Below are positions 35,297 through 45,349 of a stretch of 64,000 nt of DNA, piece by piece. The DNA lies in the NCBI RefSeq assembly GCF_017811815.1, contig NZ_JADKZI010000002.1, forward strand, positions 310,001-374,000. The letters are read 5' to 3'. The DNA comes from Flavonifractor sp. AGMB03687. GTDB taxonomy: Bacteria; Bacillota; Clostridia; Oscillospirales; Oscillospiraceae. The notes under the pieces were generated by a model. It had not been told where the DNA came from. It made no database searches and saw nothing but the letters and a program-made list of their open reading frames with translations. Every line of letters starts with the position of its first letter. Within the stretch, counting starts at the first letter, position 1. A program made the translations under genes and the position numbers.

Positions 35297-36165
35297 TGTT
35301 CGGCTATGTGCGTCCCTGGCGGGACGAACTGAAGGTGCGCCAGAACCGGGACTACGAGGCCCTCTACTGCGGGGTGTGCCACGCCCTGGGCAAGCGCCAC
35401 GGCTTTGTGGCCCGGATGTTCCTCAACTACGACTTTACCTTTCTGGCCATGCTGCTGGACGGCAGCAAGCCGGAGCCCGCGGCCAGGCGCTGTCCCGCCC
35501 GGCTGTGGTGCCGGAAGAAGAACTGCGTCCTCTCCGCCGGAGTGGACGCGGCGGCTGACGCCGGTACCATCCTCAGCTACTGGAAGCTGCGGGACACGGT
35601 GGCGGACAGCTCCTTTTTCAAGGGCCTGCCTGCCCGGCTGCTCTCCCTGCTCCTCCGCAGAGGCTACAAGAAGGCGGCGGCCGCCCGGCCGGAGTTTGAC
35701 GCTCAGGTGCGCCAATGCCTGGCAGAGCTGACCGCCCTGGAGGGGGAGAAGTGCCCCTCCATGGACCGGACGGCGGACACCTTCGCCCGGCTGCTGGCCG
35801 GAGCGGCGCCCCCCTCAGGGGACAGTGCCCGGGACCGGGCTATGGAACAGCTGCTCTACCATGTGGGCCGGTGGATCTATCTGGTGGACGCCTGGGACGA
35901 CCTGGAGGACGACAAGCGCACCGGCGCCTATAACCCCATTCTCGCCCGCTTTGACGGCAGGGCGGAGGAGGGAAGGGAGACCCTGCGTACCACCCTGCGC
36001 CACTCCCTGAACCTGGCCTGCTCCGCCATGGCGCTGCTGGAGCTGGACCACTGGCAGGAGACGGTGGAGAACATTCTCTACCTGGGCCTGCCCGCCGTGG
36101 AAGAACTGGTTTTCACCGGCCGATGGAAGGCCGCCAATCATACAGACAGGAGAAAACGTACATGA
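35296..36165 (+). CDS. DUF5685 family protein
   Basis: 289 residues. The start [32 protein letters not shown] is the family signature, with a CGVCH pair and later [12 protein letters not shown], which could bind a metal. Helical with no signal peptide; a putative DxxxD-like stretch [11 protein letters not shown] and NPI resembles prenyl-synthase-type helices, which is only an impression. Usually upstream of a J-domain gene, as here (4-base overlap). Function unknown. Confidence 0.8.
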   Translation: MFGYVRPWRDELKVRQNRDYEALYCGVCHALGKRHGFVARMFLNYDFTFLAMLLDGSKPEPAARRCPARLWCRKKNCVLSAGVDAAADAGTILSYWKLRDTVADSSFFKGLPARLLSLLLRRGYKKAAAARPEFDAQVRQCLAELTALEGEKCPSMDRTADTFARLLAGAAPPSGDSARDRAMEQLLYHVGRWIYLVDAWDDLEDDKRTGAYNPILARFDGRAEEGRETLRTTLRHSLNLACSAMALLELDHWQETVENILYLGLPAVEELVFTGRWKAANHTDRRKRT

Positions 36166-36779
36166 GCGATCCTTACCGCGTACTGGGGGTCAAACCCGAC
36201 GCCAGCGATGACGAGATCAAGCGGGCCTATCGGGAGCTGGCCCGGAAGTATCATCCGGACAACTACCAGAACAATCCTCTGGCCGATCTGGCCGAGGAGA
36301 AGATGAAGGAGATCAACGAGGCCTACGATGCCATCACCAAGATGCGCTCCGGCGGCGGCAGCCGTCAGGGGGGCTACCAGAGCGGCGGCTATCAGGGTGG
36401 TTACCAGGGGGGATATCAGCAGCAGTATAGCTCCCAGGGTGGCTCCGCCCTCTACAACCAGATCCGCCAGGCCATCAACGTGGGGGATCTGAGCCGGGCC
36501 GAGCAGCTGCTCCGCACCGCCCCCAACCAGGACGCCGAGTGGCACTTCCTCACCGGCTCTCTGGCCTACCGCAAGGGCTGGCTGGACGAGGCCACCCAGC
36601 ACATCCAGATGGCCTGCAACATGGACCCCTCCAATGCGGAGTACCGGCAGGCCCTGCTGATGATGCGTCAGGGAGGCCAGGCCTACCGGCCCTACGGCTA
36701 CGGCGGCGGCCCCGACGCCTGTGATCTGTGTACCGCCTGCATGTGTCTCAACTGCCTGTGCGGCGGCTGCGGGAACTGA
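36162..36779 (+). CDS. J-domain protein with Gly/Gln/Tyr-rich linker and Cys-rich tail
   Basis: 205 residues. Residues 1-62 are a J-domain with the HPD tripeptide ([10 protein letters not shown]), which stimulates DnaK. A repetitive Gly/Tyr/Gln linker (about 66-98) follows, then a tetratricopeptide-like helical part ([34 protein letters not shown]). The last 20 residues hold six cysteines ([17 protein letters not shown]), a likely metal-binding tail. The zinc-finger and substrate domains of classical DnaJ are missing. CAGGAG precedes the ATG. Confidence 0.87.
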   Translation: MSDPYRVLGVKPDASDDEIKRAYRELARKYHPDNYQNNPLADLAEEKMKEINEAYDAITKMRSGGGSRQGGYQSGGYQGGYQGGYQQQYSSQGGSALYNQIRQAINVGDLSRAEQLLRTAPNQDAEWHFLTGSLAYRKGWLDEATQHIQMACNMDPSNAEYRQALLMMRQGGQAYRPYGYGGGPDACDLCTACMCLNCLCGGCGN

Positions 36780-36782
36780 GCC

Positions 36783-37322
36783 GTGGCGGCGCGCAGTTCC
36801 TACCGCGGCGGCGCGGGACGGACGGCTCTGGTGGGCCTGCTCACCGGCCTGTCCCTGATTTGTCTCTATCTGGCCTTCCTGGCTCCCAGCGGTAAGCTGG
36901 GTGTGGTGGCTCTGGCCGGGATCTTCCCGGCGGGGGCGGTGGTGTCGGCCAATCTGGCCGCCGGCTTCTTCTGCTATGCCGCCACCGGCATTCTGGGCCT
37001 GCTGCTCATCCCCGCCAAGAGCGTGGCTCTGCTCTACCTCATCTTCTTCGGGCTGTGGCCCATGGTGAAGAGCCTGCTGGAGCGGCTGTCCTCCCGTTCT
37101 TTGGAGTGGGTAGGCAAGCTGGCCTGCTGCAACCTTGCCCTGGCGGTGCTGTGGTTTGGCCTGAAGGCCCTCTTTCTGCCCTTCCTGCCCGCTGCCCTGG
37201 GTCAGACCTGGATGGTCTTCCTGGTGGGCAACGTGGGCTTTGTGATCTACGATGTGGGCTTTTCCAAGCTCATCGCCTTCTACGCCGCCCGGGTGGACAG
37301 GGTCTTGCGGAAGAATCGGTAG
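36783..37322 (+). CDS. Uncharacterised membrane protein
   Basis: 179 residues with four or five hydrophobic segments (about 14-35, 40-70, 78-95, 113-135, 140-160) and a basic C-terminus. It resembles small integral proteins of the ECF-substrate-component size, but no motif supports that. GTG start 36783, 3 bases after the J-domain gene, so it belongs to the same transcript. The promoter of the next operon begins within its last codons. Confidence 0.7.
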   Translation: MAARSSYRGGAGRTALVGLLTGLSLICLYLAFLAPSGKLGVVALAGIFPAGAVVSANLAAGFFCYAATGILGLLLIPAKSVALLYLIFFGLWPMVKSLLERLSSRSLEWVGKLACCNLALAVLWFGLKALFLPFLPAALGQTWMVFLVGNVGFVIYDVGFSKLIAFYAARVDRVLRKNR

Positions 37323-37333
37323 TTTGGTATACT
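37305..37333 (+). promoter_or_regulatory. Promoter of the yicC-remA-gmk-rpoZ operon
   Basis: TTGCGG (37305-37310), 17 bases, TATACT (37328-37333), with TATATAAG just after. The -35 is inside the end of the preceding gene. Confidence 0.68.
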
Positions 37334-37401
37334 ATATAAGATAAGAAGCGTTCCTTCCGCCGCTGGCGGGAGACACTATACGCGAACAGGGGGAACCCCA
37401 T

Positions 37402-38280
37402 TTGGTCAAGAGTATGACCGGCTACGGCCGGGGAGAGGCCAACGTCAACGGCCGATCCATTACGGTGGAGCTGCGCTCGGTGAACAACCGCTATCTGGAC
37501 TGCACCGTCAAGCTGCCCCGCATCTATGTATTTGCCGAGGACGCGGTGAAATCCCGGGTCCAGAGCCGTATTTCCCGGGGCAAGGTGGACGTGTTCGTCA
37601 CCATCGGCCCCTCTCAGAACGGCGACGTCACCATTTCGGTCAACAAGCCGGTGGCTGACGGCTATTTTGCCGCTCTGAAGGATTTGAGAGACACCTACGG
37701 TCTGCGGGACGACATCTCTGTGTCCCTGCTCTCCCGGTTCCAGGATGTGTTCCTGGTGGAGAAGACCCAGGAGGATCTGGAGGCCCTGGCCGCCGACATC
37801 TGCTCGGTGCTGGACCTGGCCCTGGATGACTTTGACGCCATGCGCACCCGGGAAGGGGAGAAGCTGTGCCAGGACGTCCGGTCCCGGGCGGCCACCATTG
37901 AGGGCCTGGTGTCCAAGGTGGAGACCCGCTCTCCCGGCATCGTGGCCGATTATCGGGCCAAGCTGCTGGCCCGGATGAACGAGGTGCTCCAGAACACCCA
38001 GATCGACGAGAGCCGCATCCTCACCGAGGCGGCCATCTACGCCGACAAGGTGGCGGTGGACGAGGAGACCGTCCGTCTGCGCAGCCACCTGTCCCAGCTG
38101 GAGCACATGCTCAGCCAGGGCGGAGCCATGGGCCGCAAGCTGGACTTCCTGATTCAGGAGTTCAACCGGGAGGCCAACACCATCGGCTCCAAGTGCAGCG
38201 ACATTGAGACCGCCGGCTACGTGGTGGAGATCAAGGCCGAGATCGAAAAGATCCGGGAGCAGATCCAGAACATCGAGTAA
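37402..38280 (+). CDS. yicC: YicC family endoribonuclease
   Basis: 292 residues. [13 protein letters not shown] at the start and the C-terminal [27 protein letters not shown] with [18 protein letters not shown] are diagnostic. YicC proteins are endoribonucleases (YloC in Bacillus). TTG start 37402 follows AGGGGGAA. First gene of a block in the same order as Bacillus yloC-remA-gmk-rpoZ. Confidence 0.93.
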   Translation: MVKSMTGYGRGEANVNGRSITVELRSVNNRYLDCTVKLPRIYVFAEDAVKSRVQSRISRGKVDVFVTIGPSQNGDVTISVNKPVADGYFAALKDLRDTYGLRDDISVSLLSRFQDVFLVEKTQEDLEALAADICSVLDLALDDFDAMRTREGEKLCQDVRSRAATIEGLVSKVETRSPGIVADYRAKLLARMNEVLQNTQIDESRILTEAAIYADKVAVDEETVRLRSHLSQLEHMLSQGGAMGRKLDFLIQEFNREANTIGSKCSDIETAGYVVEIKAEIEKIREQIQNIE

Positions 38281-38291
38281 GGAGCGGTCCG

Positions 38292-38564
38292 ATGAAACTG
38301 ATCAATATCGGCTTTGGCAACATGGTATCCGCGGGGCGCCTCATCGCCATCGTCAGCCCCGAATCCGCCCCCATCAAGCGCATGGTGCAGGAGGCCCGGG
38401 ACAAGGGCACCCTCATCGACGCCACCTATGGCCGGCGCACCCGGGCGGTGCTCATCATGGACAGCGACCACATCGTGCTTTCCGCCCTCCAGACGGAGAC
38501 GGTGGCCGGCCGTCTGGCCGGAAAGGAGACCGTGGAAGCCGCAGAGGAGGAAGAGACGCCTTGA
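38292..38564 (+). CDS. remA: Extracellular matrix regulator RemA (DUF370)
   Basis: 90 residues. [36 protein letters not shown]... [25 protein letters not shown] is RemA. In Bacillus it is a ring-forming DNA-binding activator of biofilm and osmoprotection genes. AAGGAG precedes the ATG. Its stop overlaps gmk by one base. Confidence 0.93.
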   Translation: MKLINIGFGNMVSAGRLIAIVSPESAPIKRMVQEARDKGTLIDATYGRRTRAVLIMDSDHIVLSALQTETVAGRLAGKETVEAAEEEETP

Positions 38565-39172
38565 TGGGAAGAAAGAAAGAACGGGGCACGCTGATCGTGC
38601 TCTCCGGTCCGTCCGGTGTTGGAAAGAGTACGGTGATCGCCGAGCTGCTCAGCGAGCGTAAGGACATCCACTTTTCTGTGTCCTTCACTACCCGGCAGCC
38701 CCGGGTGGGCGAGGAGCACGGAGTCAATTACAACTTCGTCTCCCGGAATGAGTTTGAGCGGATGATCGCCAACGATGAGCTGTTGGAATACGCGGAATAT
38801 GTCCATAATTATTACGGTACCTCCCTGCGGGTAATCCAGGAACAGCTGGCCGCCGGCATCGACGTGCTGCTGGATATCGAGGTGCAGGGGGCCGCCAAGG
38901 TGCGCGCCAAGTGCCCCGAAGCGGTGTGTATCTTTATCGTGCCCCCCTCCTTTGAGGAGCTCTCCCGCCGTCTTCACAGCCGGGCTACCGACAGTGAAGA
39001 GGTGATTCAGGGCCGGCTCCAGAAGGCCCGGGAGGAGTACCGCGAGATCCAAAATTACGACTATCTGGTGGTCAACGACAAGGTGTCCGACGCGGCGGAA
39101 GAGATCATCGCCATCCTCACCGCGGAGGGCTGCCGCACCAAAAATCGCATGAATCTGGTAGAAGGAGTCTGA
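38564..39172 (+). CDS. gmk: Guanylate kinase
   Basis: 202 residues. P-loop SGPSGVGKST, the GMP-binding SFTTRQPRVGEEHGVNY and DIEVQGAAKV are diagnostic. Converts GMP to GDP. The ATG 38564 is chosen over the preceding in-frame TTG. Confidence 0.96.
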   Translation: MGRKKERGTLIVLSGPSGVGKSTVIAELLSERKDIHFSVSFTTRQPRVGEEHGVNYNFVSRNEFERMIANDELLEYAEYVHNYYGTSLRVIQEQLAAGIDVLLDIEVQGAAKVRAKCPEAVCIFIVPPSFEELSRRLHSRATDSEEVIQGRLQKAREEYREIQNYDYLVVNDKVSDAAEEIIAILTAEGCRTKNRMNLVEGV

Positions 39173-39178
39173 TACAAT

Positions 39179-39379
39179 ATGATGCTCGAACCCCCTATGA
39201 ATAAACTGCTGGAGCAGGTGCCCAGCCGCTATATGCTGGTGAACGTGGTGGCCCAGCGGGCCCGCCAGGTGGCTACCGAGGCGGAGGACGCCGGCATCTC
39301 CCTGGATGATAAGCCCGTCACCATCGCCATCCGCGAGGTGGCCGAGGGCAAGGTGGACCTTCACGAAGAAGAGGCCTAA
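39179..39379 (+). CDS. rpoZ: DNA-directed RNA polymerase omega subunit
   Basis: 66 residues, the usual short Firmicute omega. Residues 8-40 (NKLLEQVPSRYMLVNVVAQRARQV) match the RpoZ core, and PVTIAIREVAEGKV follows. The open frame could start at either of two adjacent ATGs. Confidence 0.93.
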   Translation: MMLEPPMNKLLEQVPSRYMLVNVVAQRARQVATEAEDAGISLDDKPVTIAIREVAEGKVDLHEEEA

Positions 39380-39393
39380 CATGAGAGGAATGA

Positions 39394-39431
39394 GAGGCAA
39401 GCGACAGGCGGGAACGTCTGCCGCTTGCCTC
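39394..39431 (+). other. Long hairpin between rpoZ and priA
   Basis: GAGGCAAGCG / CGCTTGCCTC, extended inward by CAGGC/GTCTG after one mismatch. No T run, so it is a stem-loop of unknown role (mRNA processing or weak termination). Confidence 0.6.
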
Positions 39432-39466
39432 GGGCTGTCCTTAGGGGAAATGGGGAGGAGATGGAC

Positions 39467-41932
39467 ATGGTAGCGAAAATCGCCCTGAAGGCCGCCACCT
39501 ACGCCATCGACAAGCCCTACGACTACGCTGTGCCCACCGAGCTGGCTCCCCAGCTGGCTCCTGGTATGCGGGTCATCGTGCCCTTCGGCGCGGGCAACCG
39601 CCACACCGAGGGCATTGTGCTGGCCCTGGAGGAGAGCGGTCCGGCGGAGGTGCCCCTGAAGTCGGTGCTCACCGCCCTGGACGAGGGCCCGGTGCTGGAC
39701 GGGGAGGCCATCCGTCTGGCCCTGTGGATGCGGGAGCGGTGGTTCTGCACCGTGTACGACGCCGCCCGGGCCATGCTGCCGGCGGGGCTGTACTACGCCC
39801 TTCAGGACCAGTGGAAGGTGGCCGATGGGATGGACCGGGAGGCGGCCTTTGAGGCTGCCGGTAAGTCGGACCACGCCCGCCATGTGGTGGAGCTGCTCTT
39901 TGCAAACGGCGGCTGTGCCGACGTGACCACCATCCGGGAGGCCTTTGGCACCAAGAACCCCAACCCCGCCCTCAAGCTGCTGCGGGACAAGGGGATCATC
40001 ACCCTGGAGACCAGCGCCTCCCGTGGGGTGGGGGACAAGACCGAGCAGGTGGCCACCCTGGCCGTCCCCGCCCAGGAGGCCCTGGACCAGGCCGCCGCCA
40101 AACGGAAGACCGCACCCCTGCGCTACGCGGTGGTGGAGCTGCTGTGCTCCATCGGGTCGGCCTCCACCAAGGAGCTGTGCTACTTTACCGGAGCCAGCAT
40201 GTCCACCCTCCGCTCCCTGGCCAAAAGCGGGATCATCACCCTGGAAAAGCGGGAGGTCTACCGCCGGATCAGCGTGGAAGGGGTGGAACCGGCCCAGGAG
40301 CCGGTCCTCAATGGGGAGCAGCAGGCCGCCTTCGACGGCCTCAACGCCCTGGCTGCGGAAAACAAGCCCGCCGCCGCCCTGCTCTACGGCGTCACCGGCA
40401 GCGGCAAGACTCAGGTGTATCTGAAACTGATCTACGAGACCCTGCGGCGGGGCCGCACCGCTCTGGTGCTGGTGCCCGAGATCTCCCTGACCCCCCAGCT
40501 GATGCGGCTGTTTTCTTCCCACTTCGGGGAACAGATCGCCGTACTCCACTCCTCCCTGCGAGCGGGGGAGCGGTACGACGAGTGGAAGCGCATCCGGACA
40601 GGGGAGGCCCGGGTGGTCATCGGTACCCGCTCCGCTGTCTTTGCGCCCCTGAAGGACCTGGGCCTCATCGTGCTGGATGAGGAGCAGGAGGGGACCTATC
40701 AATCGGAAAACGTACCCAAATACCACGCCCGGGACGTGGCCAAGTTCCGCTGTGTCCAGCATAAGGCCCTGCTGCTGCTGGCCTCGGCCACCCCGTCCAT
40801 TGAGACTATGTACCAGGCCCGGAAGGGGGCCTACCACCTCTTTACCATGACCCAGCGGTACAACCAGCGGCCTCTGCCGCCGGTGGATATCGTGGACATG
40901 AAGGGAGAGCTGCGCTCCGGTAACGGCAGCGACCTCAGCGGCGTGCTCACCCGGGCCCTGGAGGATACCGCCAGCCGGGGGGAGCAGGCTATCCTGCTGC
41001 TCAACCGCCGGGGCGCCAGCCGGATGGTGACCTGCGGGGAGTGCGGCGAGGTGCCCACCTGTCCCCGGTGCTCCGTCCATCTCACCTACCACTCGGCCAA
41101 CGGGCGGCTCATGTGCCACTACTGCGGCCACTCCCAGCCCCTGCCCCCCGCCTGCCCATCCTGCGGCGGCGGCCTGAACTTCATCGGGGCGGGCACCCAG
41201 AAGGTGGAGGAGGAGCTGACCCAGGCTCTGCCCGGCCGGGAGGTGCTGCGGATGGACGCCGACTCCATCTCGGCTACCCACAGCCATGAGAAGCTGTTTG
41301 CCCGGTTTGAACAGGAGAATATCCCGGTGCTGCTGGGTACCCAGATGGTAGCCAAGGGCCTGGACTTTCCCAACGTGACCCTGGTGGGCGTCATCTCCGC
41401 CGACCAGTCCCTGTACGTGGACGACTACCGGGCGGGTGAGCGCACCTTCTCGCTGCTCACCCAGGTGGTAGGACGAGCGGGCCGGGGGGAGAAGGGGGGA
41501 CGGGCCATCATCCAGACCTATACCCCCGACAACGACGTGATCCGCTGCGCCGCCCGCCAGGACTACGACGCCTTCTATCAGCAGGAGATCGCCCTGCGGC
41601 GGCTGCGGGGCTGCCCGCCCTTCCGGGACCTGTTTGTGCTCACCGCCTCCGGCAAGCTGGAAGCGGCGGTGCTGCGGACCTGCATGCGCCTGCGGCGCAC
41701 CCTGGAGGGCTGGCTACACTTGCCCGCCTATCAGGCTTTGGAGGTCCAGCTGTTGGGCCCCGCCCCGGCCTCCATCGCCAAAATCAACGAGCGCTACCGC
41801 TACCGGCTCACCATGGCCTGCGCCAACACCAAGCCGGTGCGTGAACTGATTGCCGCCCTGCTGCGGGCGGCCCAGACCGATAAAGAAAACCGAGGGGTGT
41901 CGGTGACCGCCGACGTGAACCCACTGGATTAG
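39467..41932 (+). CDS. priA: Primosomal protein N' (PriA helicase)
   Basis: 821 residues. An N-terminal DNA 3'-end-binding domain (ATYAIDKPYDYAVP) and a winged-helix part lead into helicase motifs GVTGSGKT, LVLVPEISLTP and VLDEEQEGTYQ. The zinc-binding region CGECGEVPTCPRCS ... CHYCG ... CPSCGG lies between the helicase halves. It restarts collapsed replication forks. AGGAG spacing favours the ATG at 39467. coaBC, which precedes priA in Bacillus, is absent. Confidence 0.95.
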   Translation: MVAKIALKAATYAIDKPYDYAVPTELAPQLAPGMRVIVPFGAGNRHTEGIVLALEESGPAEVPLKSVLTALDEGPVLDGEAIRLALWMRERWFCTVYDAARAMLPAGLYYALQDQWKVADGMDREAAFEAAGKSDHARHVVELLFANGGCADVTTIREAFGTKNPNPALKLLRDKGIITLETSASRGVGDKTEQVATLAVPAQEALDQAAAKRKTAPLRYAVVELLCSIGSASTKELCYFTGASMSTLRSLAKSGIITLEKREVYRRISVEGVEPAQEPVLNGEQQAAFDGLNALAAENKPAAALLYGVTGSGKTQVYLKLIYETLRRGRTALVLVPEISLTPQLMRLFSSHFGEQIAVLHSSLRAGERYDEWKRIRTGEARVVIGTRSAVFAPLKDLGLIVLDEEQEGTYQSENVPKYHARDVAKFRCVQHKALLLLASATPSIETMYQARKGAYHLFTMTQRYNQRPLPPVDIVDMKGELRSGNGSDLSGVLTRALEDTASRGEQAILLLNRRGASRMVTCGECGEVPTCPRCSVHLTYHSANGRLMCHYCGHSQPLPPACPSCGGGLNFIGAGTQKVEEELTQALPGREVLRMDADSISATHSHEKLFARFEQENIPVLLGTQMVAKGLDFPNVTLVGVISADQSLYVDDYRAGERTFSLLTQVVGRAGRGEKGGRAIIQTYTPDNDVIRCAARQDYDAFYQQEIALRRLRGCPPFRDLFVLTASGKLEAAVLRTCMRLRRTLEGWLHLPAYQALEVQLLGPAPASIAKINERYRYRLTMACANTKPVRELIAALLRAAQTDKENRGVSVTADVNPLD

Positions 41933-41944
41933 GAGGAAATGATT

Positions 41945-42439
41945 ATGGCTCTGCGTACCATTCTCACCGACGGCGATCCCGCCCTGCACAAGGCCTGCCG
42001 CCCTGTGACCCAGTTTGACGAAAAGCTCCACGACCTGCTGGACGACCTGAAGGAGACCCTGGCTCACGCCAACGGTGCCGGTCTGGCTGCCCCCCAGGTG
42101 GGCATCCTCCGCCGGGCGGTCATCGTGGTGGACGCCAACGACCAGATGCTGGAGCTGGTTAACCCCGAGATCATCGAGCGGGAAGGGGAGCAGGAGGGCT
42201 TTGAGGGCTGCTTGTCCGTTCCCGGCCGCTGGGGCGTGGTGAAGCGCCCCATGAAGGCTAAGGTGCGGGCTCAGGACCGCAACGGCAACTTCTTTGAGGT
42301 GGAGGGTGAGGAGATCGTGGCCCGCTGCTTCTGCCATGAGATCGACCATCTGGACGGCCACCTGTTCACCGAGCTGGCGGGCCGCCTGTACACCAATGAG
42401 GAGCTGGACGAGCTGATGGCGGAGGAGGAGGAGGCATGA
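41945..42439 (+). CDS. def: Peptide deformylase
   Basis: 164 residues. GAGLAAPQVG (motif 1), EGCLSVPG (motif 2, metal Cys) and HEIDHLDG (motif 3, metal His pair) are complete. Removes the formyl group from new proteins. AGGAGG at 41931-41936 fits the second ATG (41945) better than the one at 41939. Confidence 0.96.
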   Translation: MALRTILTDGDPALHKACRPVTQFDEKLHDLLDDLKETLAHANGAGLAAPQVGILRRAVIVVDANDQMLELVNPEIIEREGEQEGFEGCLSVPGRWGVVKRPMKAKVRAQDRNGNFFEVEGEEIVARCFCHEIDHLDGHLFTELAGRLYTNEELDELMAEEEEA

Positions 42440-43386
42440 GAATCCTCTTTATGGGCACCCCGGACTTCGCCGTGCCCTCCCTGGAGGCCCTGATCCAGGC
42501 GGGCCATGAGATCTGTGGGGTATTTACCCAGCCCGACAAGCCCAAGAACCGTGGCATGAAGCTCCAGGCGCCCCCGGTGAAGGAGTGCGCCCTGGCCCAC
42601 GACATCCCGGTGCATCAGCCCACCAAGCTGCGGGATGGCACCGCCCTTGCCCTCATTCAGGAGCTGGCCCCCGAGCTTATCGTGGTGGCCGCCTACGGCC
42701 GCATCCTGCCCGACGACATTCTGGCCGCGCCTCCCAAGGGGTGCATCAACGTCCACTCGTCTCTGCTGCCCAACTACCGGGGGGCCGCCCCCATCAACTG
42801 GGCGGTGCTCAACGGGGACCAGGAGACCGGCGTGACCATCATGCACATGGCCCACGACCTGGACGCCGGTGATATCATCTCCCAGGCCGCTACCCCCATC
42901 GACCCCGACGAGACGGTGGTGACCCTCCACGACCGGCTGGCCGTGCTGGGCGCCAAGTTGCTGGTGGAGACGGTGGCTCAGATCGACGCCGGTACCGCTA
43001 CTCGCACCCCCCAGGACCATGACAAGGCCACCCTGGCCCCCATGCTGAGCCGGGAGCTGTCCCCCATGGACTTTGGCCGCACCGCCCGTCAGCTCCACGA
43101 CCAGGTCCGGGGCCTGATTCCCTGGCCCGCCGCCGTGGCAACCTTGGGAGACAAGCGGTGTAAAGTATTTAAAACTGTCGTTCCTGAGGACCGCACCGAC
43201 GCCGCCCCCGGCACCGTTCTGGCCGCCGGGAAGGAGGGCCTGGCGGTGGCCTGCGGGGAGGGCACCGTGCTGCGGCTGGAGGAGATCCAGCCCGACGGCG
43301 GCAAGCGTATGAAGGCCGCCGACTATCTGCGGGGCCATCCCATTGCGGTGGGCACCGTGCTGTCCCTGCCGGAACAGGGCAAATGA
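42436..43386 (+). CDS. fmt: Methionyl-tRNA formyltransferase
   Basis: 316 residues. MRILFMGTPDFAVPSLEAL, VVAAYGRILP, NVHSSLLPNYRGAAPINWA (folate and catalytic residues) and GVTIMHMAHDLDAGDI are diagnostic. Formylates initiator Met-tRNA. Overlaps def by 4 bases, as usual. Confidence 0.97.
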   Translation: MRILFMGTPDFAVPSLEALIQAGHEICGVFTQPDKPKNRGMKLQAPPVKECALAHDIPVHQPTKLRDGTALALIQELAPELIVVAAYGRILPDDILAAPPKGCINVHSSLLPNYRGAAPINWAVLNGDQETGVTIMHMAHDLDAGDIISQAATPIDPDETVVTLHDRLAVLGAKLLVETVAQIDAGTATRTPQDHDKATLAPMLSRELSPMDFGRTARQLHDQVRGLIPWPAAVATLGDKRCKVFKTVVPEDRTDAAPGTVLAAGKEGLAVACGEGTVLRLEEIQPDGGKRMKAADYLRGHPIAVGTVLSLPEQGK

Positions 43387-44630
43387 AGCTGATCTGGACC
43401 CTGGCGGTCACCGGCGCGGTGGCCGTCCTGGGTCTGTACCTGGTGCTGCGGTGGCTGGCCGCTGCCGGTCTGCCGGTGCCCATGGCTGCTAAAGCGCCGG
43501 GCGCAAAGGGCTGTATTCCTAACCGCTCAGAATGTGTAAAGGTATTTACCGTTGCACTTGTGTTCCGGATTTTGATCTTTTTGCTGGTGGGCCTCATCGC
43601 CTGTTTCGTCCTCTATCCCGGTTCCAGCCCGGATGTGTTTCTGTGGGTCTGGAAGAGATGGGATGGCCAGCACTACGTCAATCTGGCGGAGCTGGGCTAT
43701 TCCGGCTACGTGGAGGACGGGAAAAATCTGTTCCTGGTGTTTTTCCCCCTGTATCCCTGGCTGATGCGGGTGATTTCCCTCATCACGGGCAATACTATGG
43801 CGGCGGGGCTGCTGATTTCCTTTGTCTGCTACGGGGAGGGCTGTGTGTTCCTTTACAAGCTGGCCGCCTTTGAGCTGGGCAGGGGAGCGGCCCGGCGGAC
43901 GGTGCTCTTTCTGTCGGTGTATCCCTACGCCTTCTTTTTCGGAGGCATCATGACGGAGAGCCTGTTTCTGCTCACCACCGCCGGAGGGCTGTGGGCCATC
44001 CGCCGCCACCGCTGGTGGCAGGCGGGTCTGTGGGGCCTGCTTGCCGCCATGACCCGGATGCACGGCATCCTGCTCATCGGAGCCGCCGGGGCAGAGCTGG
44101 TAGAGCATATGGGCCGCTTCGACTGGAAGACCATCGCCCGCAGGCTGCCCGCTTTGCTGCTGCCCGCCGTGGGTACCCTGATCTACCTGGCCCTCAACTG
44201 GTCCGTGACTGGCAACCCGTTTGCCTTTACAATCATGCAGCAGCACTGGAGTCAGGGTTTCTGTCCCATTGCCGATACCTTGTGGTATGTGCTGCAAAAC
44301 GCCCTGAGCTATTCCAATGTTCTGGTGCGGTATCAGATCTGGATCCCCACGATTGTGCTCTTTCCGGTGTTCTTCGCCCTGCTGCTGTGGGCCCGGAAGA
44401 AGTTCCGCAGCATGTACACCCTGTACGGGTTTGTCTACCTGGTGCTCAATTACTCCCTGTCCTGGCTGCTCAGCGCGGGCCGCTATCTGTCCTGCGCCCT
44501 GCCGTTCTTCCTGTTTGCCGCCGCCCTCACCGAGGACCGGCCCAAATTGACGGTGGGAGTGGCCCTGGTCATGGGTGCGGGCTTCCTGGTCAACCTGACC
44601 TGGTTCCTCACCGGCGGACAAATCATGTGA
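43383..44630 (+). CDS. PIG-V-like GT-C mannosyltransferase family membrane protein
   Basis: 415 residues with about nine membrane segments. The WKRWDGQHYVNLAELGY motif, with its acidic pair, plus FFPLYPWLMR and the later SVYPYAFFFGGIMTESLFL are the PIG-V / GT-C features; donors in this family are lipid-linked sugars. The product is probably a glycosyltransferase acting outside the cytoplasm. It overlaps fmt by 4 bases and interrupts the standard fmt-yugP-rsmB order. Acceptor unknown. Confidence 0.75.
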   Translation: MKLIWTLAVTGAVAVLGLYLVLRWLAAAGLPVPMAAKAPGAKGCIPNRSECVKVFTVALVFRILIFLLVGLIACFVLYPGSSPDVFLWVWKRWDGQHYVNLAELGYSGYVEDGKNLFLVFFPLYPWLMRVISLITGNTMAAGLLISFVCYGEGCVFLYKLAAFELGRGAARRTVLFLSVYPYAFFFGGIMTESLFLLTTAGGLWAIRRHRWWQAGLWGLLAAMTRMHGILLIGAAGAELVEHMGRFDWKTIARRLPALLLPAVGTLIYLALNWSVTGNPFAFTIMQQHWSQGFCPIADTLWYVLQNALSYSNVLVRYQIWIPTIVLFPVFFALLLWARKKFRSMYTLYGFVYLVLNYSLSWLLSAGRYLSCALPFFLFAAALTEDRPKLTVGVALVMGAGFLVNLTWFLTGGQIM

Positions 44631-44649
44631 TCTTACCTGGAGGCTGATC

Positions 44650-45348
44650 ATGTACTTTTTCAATTACTTTGATCCCTATTACTGGATGATCCTGGTGCCA
44701 GCCTTCCTCATCGCGCTGCTGGCCCAGCTCAACGTGTCGTCCACCTTCAACCGCTACTCCCGGGTGGCCTGCCGCCGGGGCCTCACCGGCGCCCAGGCCG
44801 CCGAGGAGGTCCTGCGGGCCCACGGCGTGTACGGCGTGCGCATTGAGCGGGTGGCGGGCAAGCTCAGCGACCACTACGACCCCCGCAGCAACGTGATCCG
44901 CCTGTCGGATGCGGTGTATGGCTCCAACAGCATCGCCGCCGTAGGGGTGGCCGCCCATGAGGCGGGCCACGCCGTCCAGTACGCCCAGGAGTACGGGCCC
45001 ATCAAGGTTCGGGGGGCCATCATCCCGGTGTGCAACTTCAGCTCCCAGATCTCCATTTTGCTCATTGTGCTGGGCTTTGCGCTCTACTCCCGGCCCCTGT
45101 TCGCCGTGGGCGTGCTCCTCTTCGCCGTGGCCACCGTGTTTCAGCTGGTGACCCTGCCGGTGGAGTTTGACGCCTCCCGCCGGGCCATCCGGTCCCTGGG
45201 GTCCACCCATCTGCTGGACGACCAGGAGCTGCGGGGCGCCAAAAAGGTGCTGGGCGCTGCGGCCATGACCTACGTGGCCGCCCTGCTGGTGTCCATTGCC
45301 CATCTGCTGCGCTATATCCTGGCCTTCAACAGCCGCCGGAGGGATTGA
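44650..45348 (+). CDS. Zinc metallopeptidase YugP family
   Basis: 232 residues. Membrane segment at about 10-25, then the zinc site HEAGHAVQYAQ near residue 100, followed by two or three membrane segments and LPVEFDASRRA. Membrane-bound zinc peptidases of this family are common between fmt and rsmB in Clostridia. The substrate is unknown. TGGAGG precedes the ATG. Confidence 0.88.
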   Translation: MYFFNYFDPYYWMILVPAFLIALLAQLNVSSTFNRYSRVACRRGLTGAQAAEEVLRAHGVYGVRIERVAGKLSDHYDPRSNVIRLSDAVYGSNSIAAVGVAAHEAGHAVQYAQEYGPIKVRGAIIPVCNFSSQISILLIVLGFALYSRPLFAVGVLLFAVATVFQLVTLPVEFDASRRAIRSLGSTHLLDDQELRGAKKVLGAAAMTYVAALLVSIAHLLRYILAFNSRRRD

Positions 45349-45349
45349 T

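Noticed and set aside
36361-36440. Repeated GGCTACCAG-type units in the J-domain gene as a tandem repeat element
   Set aside because: They encode the Gly/Tyr/Gln linker in frame and are part of the coding sequence.
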